In this document: positions 1-8,080 of the stretch, piece after piece
Position numbering within the stretch: the first letter of the stretch is position 1
Layout of the letters: every line of letters begins with the position of its first letter
Assembly (NCBI GenBank): GCA_030535455.1
Contig: JAUNJY010000007.1
Coordinates: 1 to 64,000 of the forward strand
DNA: 64,000 nucleotides
Reading direction: 5' to 3'
Source of the DNA: a bacterium
Lineage (GTDB): Bacteria; Bacillota; Clostridia; Lachnospirales; Lachnospiraceae
Notes under the pieces: generated by a model
The model's input: the letters and a program-made list of their open reading frames with translations, nothing else
Told to the model about the DNA's origin: nothing
The model's database searches: none
Program-made: the position numbers and the translations under genes

Positions 1-50
1 AATTGTAAGATTGTCATAACATGTAATGCTACTGAGAATTTTGTATTCAT
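1..50 (-). CDS. Rrf2 family transcriptional regulator, N-terminal 16 residues only
   Basis: Partial gene running off the left edge. The reverse strand has a clean GGAGG site six bases before an ATG at 50, and the visible peptide MNTKFSVALHVMTILQ matches the usual start of Rrf2 winged-helix regulators (a short polar start, then SVALH-like helix 1). Rrf2 proteins sense iron-sulfur clusters, nitric oxide or cysteine status, or have no cofactor; the part that would tell these apart is outside the window. It has its own near-consensus promoter with a dyad over the -10 element, which suggests autorepression. It is divergent from the marR-MATE operon. Confidence 0.7.
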   Translation of the reverse strand, partial: MNTKFSVALHVMTILQ

Positions 51-67
51 ATACAGCCTCCATCGAT

Positions 68-102
68 GTAACCATTATAGTTACAGGCTGTGCATCTGTC
101 AA
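68..102 (-). promoter_or_regulatory. Promoter and operator-like dyad of the Rrf2 gene
   Basis: Read on the reverse strand, a -35 TTGACA (102-97) and a -10 TATAAT (79-74) are separated by exactly 17 bases. The dyad GTAAC-N7-GTTAC (68-84) covers the -10 element, a typical place for an autoregulatory operator. The assignment to the Rrf2 protein is inference from position. Confidence 0.65.
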
Positions 103-124
103 CTATTAATTTTTAAAAAAAACA

Positions 125-190
125 TTGACTATTTATAATATTAAATGATAGAATAGTTTCGTTGCTCACTAATTAGTGTCCTATGAAACT
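125..190 (+). promoter_or_regulatory. marR promoter with extended operator dyad
   Basis: A -35 TTGACT (125-130) and -10 TAGAAT (149-154) with an 18-base spacer precede the operon. Just downstream is a perfect 12-base palindrome CACTAATTAGTG (167-178). Arms AGTTTC (155-160) and GAAACT (185-190) lie symmetrically around the same centre, giving a 36-base dyad over the predicted transcription start. MarR dimers usually bind palindromes placed like this and repress their own operon. Confidence 0.65.
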
Positions 191-218
191 ATTTTATTTA
201 CATCTAGAGGGAGAAGCT

Positions 219-671
219 ATGGAAAAATTAAATAAGCTTTTAGGAATAACAGCTAGGAAAAGTCAGGTGTATTATGGAAATGAATTATCACATTTAAATA
301 TATCTACAGGCCAATATATGTTTATTGTAACTGTTTGTGAAAATGCTGGTTTATCTCAAGAAGAGCTAGGTGAATTAATCGGCATCAATAAGAGCACCGT
401 TGCAAAAGTAGTAGCCCAGCTTATAAAAGATGGGTATATCGTGCGAGAGGTCGACGAGTTTGATAAACGAGGATATAAATTATATCCAACAGAAAAAGCA
501 AAAGACATATATCCCAAAATTATTGAAGTGTTGGAACAATGGAAAGAGTATTTGATCATGGGACTGACAGCGGATGAAGTAACAACATTAATTACATTAA
601 TGACTAAGGTTGAAAGCAATGCAAGAAAGTACTCAAAAGTGAATAGGAGAAAAAAAAATGAATCAGAATAA
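219..671 (+). CDS. MarR family transcriptional regulator
   Basis: This 150-residue protein has the MarR winged helix-turn-helix: a recognition region around residues 46-66 (LSQEELGELIGINKSTVAKVV) and a wing with the DKRG turn near residues 78-82. An upstream in-frame ATG at 183 would add 12 residues, but the one at 219 follows GAGGGAGAAGCT and sits past the operator dyad, so it is the better start. The gene overlaps the following MATE transporter by 14 bases, so the two are co-translated. The likely role is ligand-relieved repression of the efflux pump; the ligand cannot be told from sequence. Confidence 0.85.
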   Translation: MEKLNKLLGITARKSQVYYGNELSHLNISTGQYMFIVTVCENAGLSQEELGELIGINKSTVAKVVAQLIKDGYIVREVDEFDKRGYKLYPTEKAKDIYPKIIEVLEQWKEYLIMGLTADEVTTLITLMTKVESNARKYSKVNRRKKNESE

Positions 672-2091
672 GCAAGAGGATTTAAACCCGATGGCGACGG
701 AGCCCATAAAGAAATTACTTTTAAAATTTTCGATTCCATGCATTATATCGATGCTTGTAAGTGCATTATATAATATTGTGGATCAGATCTTTATTGGTCA
801 AGGTGTTGGATATTTAGGAAATGCAGCAACAAGTGTAGCGTTTCCACTTGTTGTGATTGCCCTGGCATTAGCGCTAATGATTGGCGATGGTGGTGGTGCA
901 TTCTTCAGTTTAAAAGTCGGAGAGAAAGACGAAGCAACAACAGAACGTATCGTTGGAAATGTAGTTAGCATGTTAGTAATTGCAGGTGTAGTATTAGCAA
1001 TTTTCAGCAGTATCTTCCTTAAACAGATTTTAGTATTATTTGGTGCAACAGAAGCAGTTATGCCATATGCAGTCGATTATACAAGAATTATTGCAATCGG
1101 TTTACCATTTGCAATCTTTGGAACAGGATTTAACTCTGTAATTCGTGCTGACGGTAATCCAAAGTATGCTGCAATCGCCATGTTAAGCGGTGCACTTTTA
1201 AATACAGTATTAGATCCAATCTTCATTTTTGTATTTAAAATGGGTGTACAAGGTGCAGCAATTGCTACAATTATTGGACAGATTGTTACAGCAGTAATGG
1301 GATTTTTATATTTAAAGAAATTCAATAACATTACTTTTTCCTTTAAATATTTAAAATTAAAAGGGGAAGTATGCAAGACTACTATGATGTATGGTATTTC
1401 AAGTCTTATTACACAGTTATCCATAGCAATCGTAGCAATTTGTACGAATAATGTATTAACAAAATACGGTGCAACATCTGTCTATGGACAGGATATTCCA
1501 TTATCCGTATTTGGTATTGTAACAAAAGTTAACCAAATCGTATTATCCATCTTACTTGGTATCGCCGTAGGCGCTCAGCCAATCTATGGATTTAACTATG
1601 GAGCTGGAAAATTAGATCGTGTAAAAGAGACCTTTAAGACAGCATTAGCAAGTGCAGTGATTATTTCTCTTGTAGGAGTATTCTTCTTTGAAGTATTCCC
1701 ACAACAAATCATTAATATTTTTGGTGCAGGAGAGGAATTGTACAATGAATTTGCAGTAATGTACTTTAGAATCTTCTTAGCATTTATTGCATTTAATGCA
1801 GTTCAAGTTGTATGTACAATCTTCTTCCAAGCAATCGGACAGTCTGGGCATGCAGCAATCCTGTCTCTTTCAAGACAGATTATCTTCTACTTGCCATTTT
1901 TATATATCTTACCTAAGTTTGTAGGAATTAAAGGTGCGTTATATGCAGGTCCAATCGCAGATTTCTTAGCATTTATGCTATCTGCTGTATTTATGGTGAT
2001 AAAATTAAAAAGCATGAATATTGCAATTAAAAAGAACGAAAATACAGCTACAGATGATGAGCTACTCAACGAAGTCTGTATTGAATCATAA
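658..2091 (+). CDS. MATE family multidrug efflux transporter (MepA-like)
   Basis: A 477-residue membrane protein with about 12 hydrophobic segments in two six-helix halves, as in the MATE family. It begins PIKKLLLKFSIPCIISMLV, and YNIVDQIFIGQ near residues 38-48 is the usual first-helix signature of bacterial MepA/DinF-type proteins. MATE pumps use a sodium or proton gradient to export cationic drugs and dyes. The start lies inside the end of marR and is preceded by AGGAGAAA. The operon closes with a strong hairpin at 2106-2145. It is a different branch from the second MATE gene at 44189. Confidence 0.9.
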   Translation: MNQNKQEDLNPMATEPIKKLLLKFSIPCIISMLVSALYNIVDQIFIGQGVGYLGNAATSVAFPLVVIALALALMIGDGGGAFFSLKVGEKDEATTERIVGNVVSMLVIAGVVLAIFSSIFLKQILVLFGATEAVMPYAVDYTRIIAIGLPFAIFGTGFNSVIRADGNPKYAAIAMLSGALLNTVLDPIFIFVFKMGVQGAAIATIIGQIVTAVMGFLYLKKFNNITFSFKYLKLKGEVCKTTMMYGISSLITQLSIAIVAICTNNVLTKYGATSVYGQDIPLSVFGIVTKVNQIVLSILLGIAVGAQPIYGFNYGAGKLDRVKETFKTALASAVIISLVGVFFFEVFPQQIINIFGAGEELYNEFAVMYFRIFLAFIAFNAVQVVCTIFFQAIGQSGHAAILSLSRQIIFYLPFLYILPKFVGIKGALYAGPIADFLAFMLSAVFMVIKLKSMNIAIKKNENTATDDELLNEVCIES

Positions 2092-2105
2092 AAAATATAA
2101 TTCTT

Positions 2106-2148
2106 AAGAGGTACTTCTCATTGTATGTAATGAGAAGTACCTCTTTCA
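2106..2148 (+). terminator. 17-bp hairpin after the MATE gene
   Basis: The arms AAGAGGTACTTCTCATT (2106-2122) and AATGAGAAGTACCTCTT (2129-2145) pair perfectly over 17 bp around a six-base loop. Only a short T run follows before repeat element B begins (CAGCTTGTCGACA), as if the element had cut into the T-tract. Confidence 0.8.
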
Positions 2149-2200
2149 GCTTGTCGACAAGGTCGCCAAGCTTTGGATGAAATCAGGCTTTCATCCAGCT
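2147..2200 (+). repeat. Repeat element B, copy 1
   Basis: Two adjacent palindromes. The first is AGCTTG-tc-GAC-aag-GTC-gc-CAAGCT; the second is TGGATGAAA-N6-TTTCATCCA. The same pair occurs in inverted order at 47995-48047 with different loops. It directly follows the MATE terminator hairpin. Confidence 0.7.
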
Positions 2201-2504
2201 CCAAAGGAAATGATTAGTGCTCATTCGTGCAAGTCCTTAAAAATAAGGACCTATTCGCACTAATCCGATATCCGAAAAGCGCGGTTTCCGGATATCGATT
2301 ACAATGAAAACCTATGGTTTTCAAACTTTCCTATAAGCAGTGCACTGGAAGTGAGAGCAAGAGTTTTTTTGTATTCGTTTGGAGAAGAAACAATAAAAAT
2401 GTACATAATACGAAAGGTGTTATTTTCTTAATGGTAAAAATTTACTTCATAAAGACTATCTCTATCATGTAAAATTAGGAATAAAGAATACTAAAAATAT
2501 AAAG
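2201..2504. other. Intergenic region with three further hairpins
   Basis: After element B come three more inverted repeats: GATTAGTGC...GCACTAATC (about 2212-2264, with an inner TCCTT/AAGGA stem), CGATATCCG...CGGATATCG (about 2264-2300) and GAAAACC-TAT-GGTTTTC (about 2305-2323). No open frame or ribosome site was seen. From about 2360 the sequence is AT-rich and presumably carries the promoter of the next operon, though no clear -35/-10 pair stood out. Confidence 0.5.
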
Positions 2505-2519
2505 ATGGAGGGAAAAGGA

Positions 2520-3185
2520 ATGGAGCAGATTTTTCTTGTGGAAGATGAAATAAAATTAAGAAATGAATTATCGACTCTCCTTCAGCGAAATGGATATAAA
2601 TGTTTGAGCAGTGATAATTATGAGGGAATTGTGGAAGAAATTCTAACGGCGCATCCCGATTTAATTTTGCTAGACCTTAATCTTCCGGTATACGATGGAT
2701 TTTATATTTGCAGAGAAGTAAGGAAGAATACTGATATCCCCATAATTGCAGTAACTAGCAGCAAAAGTGATTTAGATGAGCTTGATATGTTCCATATTGG
2801 AGCAGACGATTTTATAACGAAACCATTTAATCCAAGGATATTAATGGCTAGGATTGCAACGGTTTTAAAAAGAAAATCAGGAGAGAATAAATCTATGCTT
2901 CTATCCCATAAGGGAGCTGTACTTGATCTATTAAAGGGACAAGTAACCCATGATGGAAGGACAGTTGAGCTTACAAAAAATGAGATTGGCATTTTAAAGA
3001 TACTTATCGAGAATAAAGGAGCAATAATTCCTAGAAATGAGATAATCAGTTCATTGTGGGAGATGGCGGAATTCGTGGAAGACAGCACGCTTACAGTGAA
3101 TATCAATCGAATTCGCAAAAAACTAGAGGAAATCGGACTAAAAGAGTATTTAATCACAAAGAGAGGATTAGGGTATATGGTATGA
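2520..3185 (+). CDS. OmpR-family response regulator, BceR-like
   Basis: This 221-residue protein has an N-terminal receiver domain with the acidic pair E8/D9, phosphoacceptor D52 (LILLDLNLP) and conserved K101 (FITKPF). A C-terminal OmpR-type winged helix follows (about residues 125-220). The start at 2520 is preferred over an ATG at 2505 because GGAGGG falls between them at the right distance. The gene overlaps the next kinase gene by an ATGA junction. With the downstream BceAB-type transporter and a TTACA-N4-TGTAA box at 4190, it most likely activates that transporter when peptide antibiotics are present. Confidence 0.88.
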   Translation: MEQIFLVEDEIKLRNELSTLLQRNGYKCLSSDNYEGIVEEILTAHPDLILLDLNLPVYDGFYICREVRKNTDIPIIAVTSSKSDLDELDMFHIGADDFITKPFNPRILMARIATVLKRKSGENKSMLLSHKGAVLDLLKGQVTHDGRTVELTKNEIGILKILIENKGAIIPRNEIISSLWEMAEFVEDSTLTVNINRIRKKLEEIGLKEYLITKRGLGYMV

Positions 3186-4183
3186 CATTTGCAACGTACG
3201 CAAGAGATCGAATAATAAGTATCCTTCTCTTTTTTATGTGCACGATCCTGTCCTATCTATTTATGCTGGCAGTTGGAATGGATTATTATGTAGCAATCTA
3301 TGTGGAAATCATATATTGCTTCTTTTCAATCGTAAGCTTTATTTATGAATTCATTCGAAGAAGGCAGTTTTATAATGAGGTAATCAGACTATTTAATCAG
3401 GTTGAGGAAAAGTCTTATATTATCGAGATGATAGATAGACCTGATTTCACAGACGGAAAAATCCTATATGAGTTATTAAGAAAAGAAAGTAAGTATTTAA
3501 ATGACTGTAATCAAAAGCATAATGAACAGTATTTGGAATATCGCCACTATATTGAGACTTGGGTCCATGAAGTGAAGACCCCCATTGCAACTTCAAAGTT
3601 ACTGATTGAGAATAATAAGAATATCGTAACCTTAAGTATTGAAGAGGAAATTACAAAGATTGATGATTATATAGAACAAGTCCTTTACGTATCCAAAAGT
3701 GATACAGCTGAGAAGGATTATCATATCAATCGGATCTATATGAAAACTCTTATTATGGATGTGGTAAAAAGAAAGTCAAAAGAGATGATTAATGAGGGAA
3801 TTCGGCCTAGTTTACATGAATTAGAGTATTATGTGCTGACAGACGAAAAATGGATGTCTTTTATTATTGGTCAGATTGTCAGCAATGCAATTAAATATAA
3901 AAATGAGTCCCCGATGATTGAGTTTTACTGTGAGGAAGAGGGCAATAAGGTTCATCTGTATATTAAGGACAACGGAATTGGAATCCCTGAACAGGATATA
4001 ACAAGGGTGTTTGAAAAAGGGTTCACAGGAATAAATGGCAGGCGGAAGCATTCGTCTTCTACGGGAATTGGCCTTTATTTATGCAAGCGCCTATGTGACA
4101 AATTAGAGATTGGGATTGAGATTGCCTCAGAGCTTTCCATCGGTACCACGATCAGGCTTACATTTTTAAAAGACAGGAGATAA
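3182..4183 (+). CDS. Intramembrane-sensing histidine kinase, BceS-like
   Basis: A 333-residue kinase with two N-terminal membrane helices (about residues 11-33 and 37-57) separated by almost no extracellular loop. This is the hallmark of intramembrane-sensing kinases that take their signal from a partner ABC transporter. The dimerisation box is ETWVHEVKTP (H129). The ATPase domain carries N, G1 (IKDNGIGIP) and G2 (STGIGLYLCKRL) boxes. Translation is coupled to the upstream regulator through ATGA, and a longer reading upstream would overlap it without a ribosome site. The expected signal is flux through the neighbouring BceAB-type transporter. Confidence 0.88.
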   Translation: MTFATYARDRIISILLFFMCTILSYLFMLAVGMDYYVAIYVEIIYCFFSIVSFIYEFIRRRQFYNEVIRLFNQVEEKSYIIEMIDRPDFTDGKILYELLRKESKYLNDCNQKHNEQYLEYRHYIETWVHEVKTPIATSKLLIENNKNIVTLSIEEEITKIDDYIEQVLYVSKSDTAEKDYHINRIYMKTLIMDVVKRKSKEMINEGIRPSLHELEYYVLTDEKWMSFIIGQIVSNAIKYKNESPMIEFYCEEEGNKVHLYIKDNGIGIPEQDITRVFEKGFTGINGRRKHSSSTGIGLYLCKRLCDKLEIGIEIASELSIGTTIRLTFLKDRR

Positions 4184-4189
4184 TGAATA

Positions 4190-4203
4190 TTACAAAACTG
4201 TAA
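4190..4203 (+). promoter_or_regulatory. BceR-type operator before the transporter genes
   Basis: The sequence TTACA-AAAC-TGTAA matches the published TNACA-N4-TGTAA box of BceR-like response regulators. It sits between the kinase stop codon and the ATPase gene. It supports separate, inducible transcription of the transporter genes by the upstream regulator. Confidence 0.65.
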
Positions 4204-4280
4204 TGTTTCTGTTATGTAGATACGTGGATGAATTTCTCGATGCATGTTACCATAAGACACATAAAAGGGAGGATTCACAC

Positions 4281-5048
4281 ATGAACAAAATACTTTCAGT
4301 TAATAAAATCGAAAAATATTATAAAAATAAAGGCAGCCTTACAAAGGCAGTTGACCATATTAGTTTTGATGTTGCAAAAGGAGAATATATCGGTATTATG
4401 GGTGCATCAGGCAGTGGTAAGACAACATTGCTAAATTGCATTTCCACAATTGATACGATTACTGCCGGGGAAATCATAATTGATGGACAGGATATCACTA
4501 AAATGAGTGAAGACCAACTAGCAGAATTTCGAAGAGAAAAACTTGGATTTATCTTTCAGGACTTTAACTTATTAGACACGTTAAATGCACATGATAATAT
4601 AGCGCTAGCATTGGCCATTACAGGAGTAAAGCCAGAAGAAATCGATGGGCCAATCAATCAGATTGCAGACAGACTAGGAATTAGAGAAGTATTAGAGAAA
4701 TATCCATATGAGATGTCTGGCGGACAGCGCCAAAGGGTTGCTTGTGCAAGGGCGATGATTACCAATCCATCTTTAATCTTAGCGGATGAGCCTACGGGAG
4801 CGTTGGATTCAAAGAGTGCAAGAATGTTTTTAGAAAACTTAGAAGTCCTAAATGAAGAGCTAAATGCAACCATATTAATGGTAACCCATGATTCCTTTAC
4901 AGCAAGTTATTGTAATCGAATTTTATTCATTAAGGATGGAAAGATATTTAATGAATTGGTACGTGGCAATGATACCCGTAAGGAGTTCTTTGATAAGATT
5001 ATCAATGTAATCTCCATACTTGGAGGTGACCATCAGCATGTCTTCTAA
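4281..5048 (+). CDS. ABC transporter ATP-binding protein, BceA-like
   Basis: A 255-residue nucleotide-binding subunit with Walker A GASGSGKTT (41-49), Q-loop FQDFN (about 92-96), signature MSGGQ (145-149), Walker B LILADE (165-170) and the H-loop THDS near 206. The start follows AAAAGGGAGG; a longer upstream reading has no ribosome site and would run through the BceR box region. The stop overlaps the permease gene by 11 bases. It belongs to the MacB/LolD-like class and pairs with the large FtsX-type permease that follows. Confidence 0.92.
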   Translation: MNKILSVNKIEKYYKNKGSLTKAVDHISFDVAKGEYIGIMGASGSGKTTLLNCISTIDTITAGEIIIDGQDITKMSEDQLAEFRREKLGFIFQDFNLLDTLNAHDNIALALAITGVKPEEIDGPINQIADRLGIREVLEKYPYEMSGGQRQRVACARAMITNPSLILADEPTGALDSKSARMFLENLEVLNEELNATILMVTHDSFTASYCNRILFIKDGKIFNELVRGNDTRKEFFDKIINVISILGGDHQHVF

Positions 5049-7128
5049 GAAAAATAGTTATGTATCGTCTATCTCCAATGCATCTTTTAAACAGCTGGCA
5101 AAGAACAATGTTAAGAAAAGTATAAAGGATTATATGATTTACTTTATAACACTTGCCTTTGGAGCAGCGCTACTATATAGCTTTAACTCTATTGACACGG
5201 TGTTATCCAAACTTCTTAACAATGGATTTTTAGATGCCTATGTAAACACCGCAAGAGGAGTATTAGCCTTATTTTCGATTATTATCTGTGTAATCTTTGG
5301 ATTTTTAATTACGTATGCTAATAATTATCTTATGAAGCGTAGAAAGAGAGAATTTGGAATTTACGCTATCCTAGGGATGGACAAACGTGATATTAATAAA
5401 TTAATGCTTTTAGAAAACATTTTCATCGGTATCTTTTCATTAGCAGCAGGTTTAGTATTTGGGATCATCGCTTCACAAGGAATTAGCATCATTGCATTTA
5501 AAATGATTGGCCTAGAATTCAGTGAAGTAGGGTTTGTGATTTCCATCAGTGCTATCATTAAGACAATTCTACTATTTGGCCTTGTCTTAGTACTGGTTAA
5601 TAAATTCAATAAGAAAAATATTGAAAAGTATCAGTTAATCGATTTAGTGAACGCGAATGTAACGAATGAGCAGATTGTTACAAAATCATATAAAACGAAT
5701 CTTATTATATTTATAAGCTCATTTGCTCTGATCATGGGAACTTATACAGTAATAAAATCTTTATCTGCACCAAATATAATTCTAATTGGAGCTGCTATTT
5801 TAATGATTGCAGCAGGAACCTATCTTTTTTTCCTTTCCATTGCAGATTTAGTGATGTGCCAATTAAAACAGCGTAAAACGTTGTATTATAAAAAACTTAC
5901 CATGTTTACGATGGGACAGTTAAGCAGCCGTATCAAGTCAATGAGTTTGCTTATTACAGTTATTTGCATGATTATGTTTACCGCGTTAATTACCATGCCA
6001 TTTGGTATGGGAATGGCCAATTATATGAAGCAGGGATTAGGGACTACGACTCCATTTGACGGGACTGTAGTAAGATATAACAGTACGGAAATTGATGAGG
6101 ATGGGTTTTCTCTAAAAGAGATTTATAGTGATGACCCTTTTTATACAAATAGGAACTATAACACGATTCAGGACGAGATGATTGCATCAAAAATTCCATT
6201 TTCCACAATGGTAGCGAACTCTTCTGAAATCAGAGTGTATCAGTTTAATAACCTTACTATCGATCAGTTAACAGACAAGGTGAATTGTGATTATGATTAT
6301 GCCATCTCGGTTGTTAGTCTTTCTGAGTACAATGTCATGAGAAGCTTACAAGGATTAGAGGAGATTAACCTTGCAGAGGATACGTTTGCATTAAATGGAT
6401 CTGGAGAGCAAGAGGATAAGATTATAGAACAAATGCAAAAAGAAGGTTCTGCATTATCATTAACTGTAAACCAAAGTAAGCTTCAATTTTCAGGTATCGT
6501 CTCAGATGTCTACTATTATAATTATAATGTGACGACCAACCCAATCACTATCATTGTTCCTGACAAAGTAATATCTGGTTTATACCCAGTACGAACGTAT
6601 CTAAATGTATACTATCTTGAAGCAAACAATGACTACGACAGCATGTTTGCACTTTCCGTAGCGGATTATAGAAATTATCAAAATGTAGATGTTCATTTTG
6701 ACTCTAAAATCGTAGTAGAAGGGGAGAAAATAGCATTAAATGTGGTGTTTGCATTTACGTCCATCTATATGGGAGTTATTCTGCTAATCTCAGCAGGAGC
6801 AATACTAGCACTTCAGCTAATTTCCCATGCTACCGAAGCAAAGAAACAGTTTTTAGTATTAAGAAAAATTGGCGTGAAAGAAAAGGATATGAAACAGGCA
6901 ATCTTTATCCAGGTAGTACTAATATTCTTACTTCCGCTTTTATTAGCCAGCATGCACTATATCATGCTTTCTAGTGTGTTAAGAACACTTATCGTAGAGT
7001 TATCTGCAGTAGGTATCATGAAAAATATATTGATTTCTACAATGATTATTGTCATTGTGTATGGGGCATATTTCTTCTTAAGTTATTGGGAGAGTGTCAA
7101 TATAATGTTAGAAACCAAAAAGAAATAG
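5038..7128 (+). CDS. ABC transporter permease, BceB-like
   Basis: A 696-residue membrane protein with about ten hydrophobic segments: a first group in residues 35-300, then a large hydrophilic domain of roughly 200 residues (about 345-565), then three C-terminal helices. The big extracellular domain between helices 7 and 8 defines BceB permeases and senses or frees peptide-antibiotic-bound lipid precursors such as bacitracin-undecaprenyl pyrophosphate. FtsX-like segments are present at both ends. The start after GGAGGTGACC lies inside the ATPase gene. With the kinase, regulator and ATPase it forms a complete Bce module; the antibiotic recognised is not predictable. Confidence 0.9.
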   Translation: MSSKKNSYVSSISNASFKQLAKNNVKKSIKDYMIYFITLAFGAALLYSFNSIDTVLSKLLNNGFLDAYVNTARGVLALFSIIICVIFGFLITYANNYLMKRRKREFGIYAILGMDKRDINKLMLLENIFIGIFSLAAGLVFGIIASQGISIIAFKMIGLEFSEVGFVISISAIIKTILLFGLVLVLVNKFNKKNIEKYQLIDLVNANVTNEQIVTKSYKTNLIIFISSFALIMGTYTVIKSLSAPNIILIGAAILMIAAGTYLFFLSIADLVMCQLKQRKTLYYKKLTMFTMGQLSSRIKSMSLLITVICMIMFTALITMPFGMGMANYMKQGLGTTTPFDGTVVRYNSTEIDEDGFSLKEIYSDDPFYTNRNYNTIQDEMIASKIPFSTMVANSSEIRVYQFNNLTIDQLTDKVNCDYDYAISVVSLSEYNVMRSLQGLEEINLAEDTFALNGSGEQEDKIIEQMQKEGSALSLTVNQSKLQFSGIVSDVYYYNYNVTTNPITIIVPDKVISGLYPVRTYLNVYYLEANNDYDSMFALSVADYRNYQNVDVHFDSKIVVEGEKIALNVVFAFTSIYMGVILLISAGAILALQLISHATEAKKQFLVLRKIGVKEKDMKQAIFIQVVLIFLLPLLLASMHYIMLSSVLRTLIVELSAVGIMKNILISTMIIVIVYGAYFFLSYWESVNIMLETKKK

Positions 7129-7139
7129 ATAAGCAGTGA

Positions 7140-7170
7140 AAGGGGAAGACTTAATAAAGGCCTTCCCCTT
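7140..7170 (+). terminator. Hairpin after the BceB-like gene, T-tract missing
   Basis: AAGGGGAAG (7140-7148) pairs with CTTCCCCTT (7162-7170). Instead of a T run, the hairpin is followed at once by CAGCTTGTCGACAGTCTGAG, a short repeat also found near 28864. It may be a terminator whose tail was altered by the repeat. Confidence 0.55.
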
Positions 7171-7190
7171 CAGCTTGTCGACAGTCTGAG
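7171..7190 (+). repeat. Short repeat D, copy 1
   Basis: CTTGTCGACAGTCTGAG is identical in 17 bases to 28864-28884, and its first part matches element B (CAGCTTGTCGACA). It abuts the right arm of the preceding hairpin. Confidence 0.55.
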
Positions 7191-7359
7191 GGGAAGAACA
7201 AAAACACTAGGATAATAGAATTTCGATATGTATACATAAATTTAAAAGTCTATTTTTGAACTTCTTTTCATATATTATTAATAGTAAGTTTTTTTATACG
7301 TATTAACGGAACATTTGTCACTAAAAAACGAATTAAGAGAAATAGAAAAGGTGGTATAT

Positions 7360-8070
7360 ATGGAAGAGATGTTAGTAAGAGAGAAACTATGGGTAAATAA
7401 TATACCTGCAATTGTTTGGGGTGAACAATCTGAAAAAGCGTTTATTTTTGTACATGGAAAGATGTCTTATAAAGAAAGTGCAGAGGAGTTTGCCATTCTT
7501 GCTCAGCAGAAAGGATATCAGACCATAAGTTTTGATTTGCCAGAGCACGGAGAACGTGCAGAGGAAAAGAATTATCCTTGTGATATTTGGAATGGAGTGA
7601 ATGACTTAAATCAGATCGCAGAATACGCATTTAATCGATGGAACACATTGTCTTTATATGCATGTAGTCTGGGAGCACATTTTGCCCTATATGCATATAA
7701 AGACAGAAGCTTTTTATCCTGTCTGTTCCAGTCGCCTATTTTGGATATGGAGTATTTAATTCATCAAATGTTTCGATGGTTTCATCTTTCTGAGGAGATT
7801 TTACGTGAAAGACGGATCATTCAAACACCATTCCATGTAATGAGCTGGGATTACTTTATGTATGTGAAAGATCATCCTATTGTGAAATGGGATGTTCCGA
7901 CCAATATTTTGTATGGCACAAGGGATACGATGCAGAGCCGGGAATTGGTAGAGGAGTTTTCTGAGAAGTTTCATTGCAAACTTAATGTAATTGAGAATGG
8001 CAGCCATGGCTTTGCAAAAGAACAGGACCTTCCGCTTGCACATGAGTGGTTGAAGGATAGCATTATATAA
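7360..8070 (+). CDS. Alpha/beta hydrolase, tandem copy 1
   Basis: A 236-residue serine hydrolase fold. It shows the oxyanion HGKMS motif (32-36), the nucleophile elbow YACSLGAH with S103, an acid in the ILYGTRD strand and a C-terminal catalytic His (GSHGF). No signal peptide is present, so it acts in the cytoplasm. The ATG at 7360 follows AAAAGGTGG; the TTG at 7315 has no such site. It is followed 10 bases later by a close paralogue, so the pair arose by tandem duplication. The substrate is unknown; small acyl esters or amides are typical for this size. Confidence 0.8.
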   Translation: MEEMLVREKLWVNNIPAIVWGEQSEKAFIFVHGKMSYKESAEEFAILAQQKGYQTISFDLPEHGERAEEKNYPCDIWNGVNDLNQIAEYAFNRWNTLSLYACSLGAHFALYAYKDRSFLSCLFQSPILDMEYLIHQMFRWFHLSEEILRERRIIQTPFHVMSWDYFMYVKDHPIVKWDVPTNILYGTRDTMQSRELVEEFSEKFHCKLNVIENGSHGFAKEQDLPLAHEWLKDSII

Positions 8071-8080
8071 ATCAGGAGAG

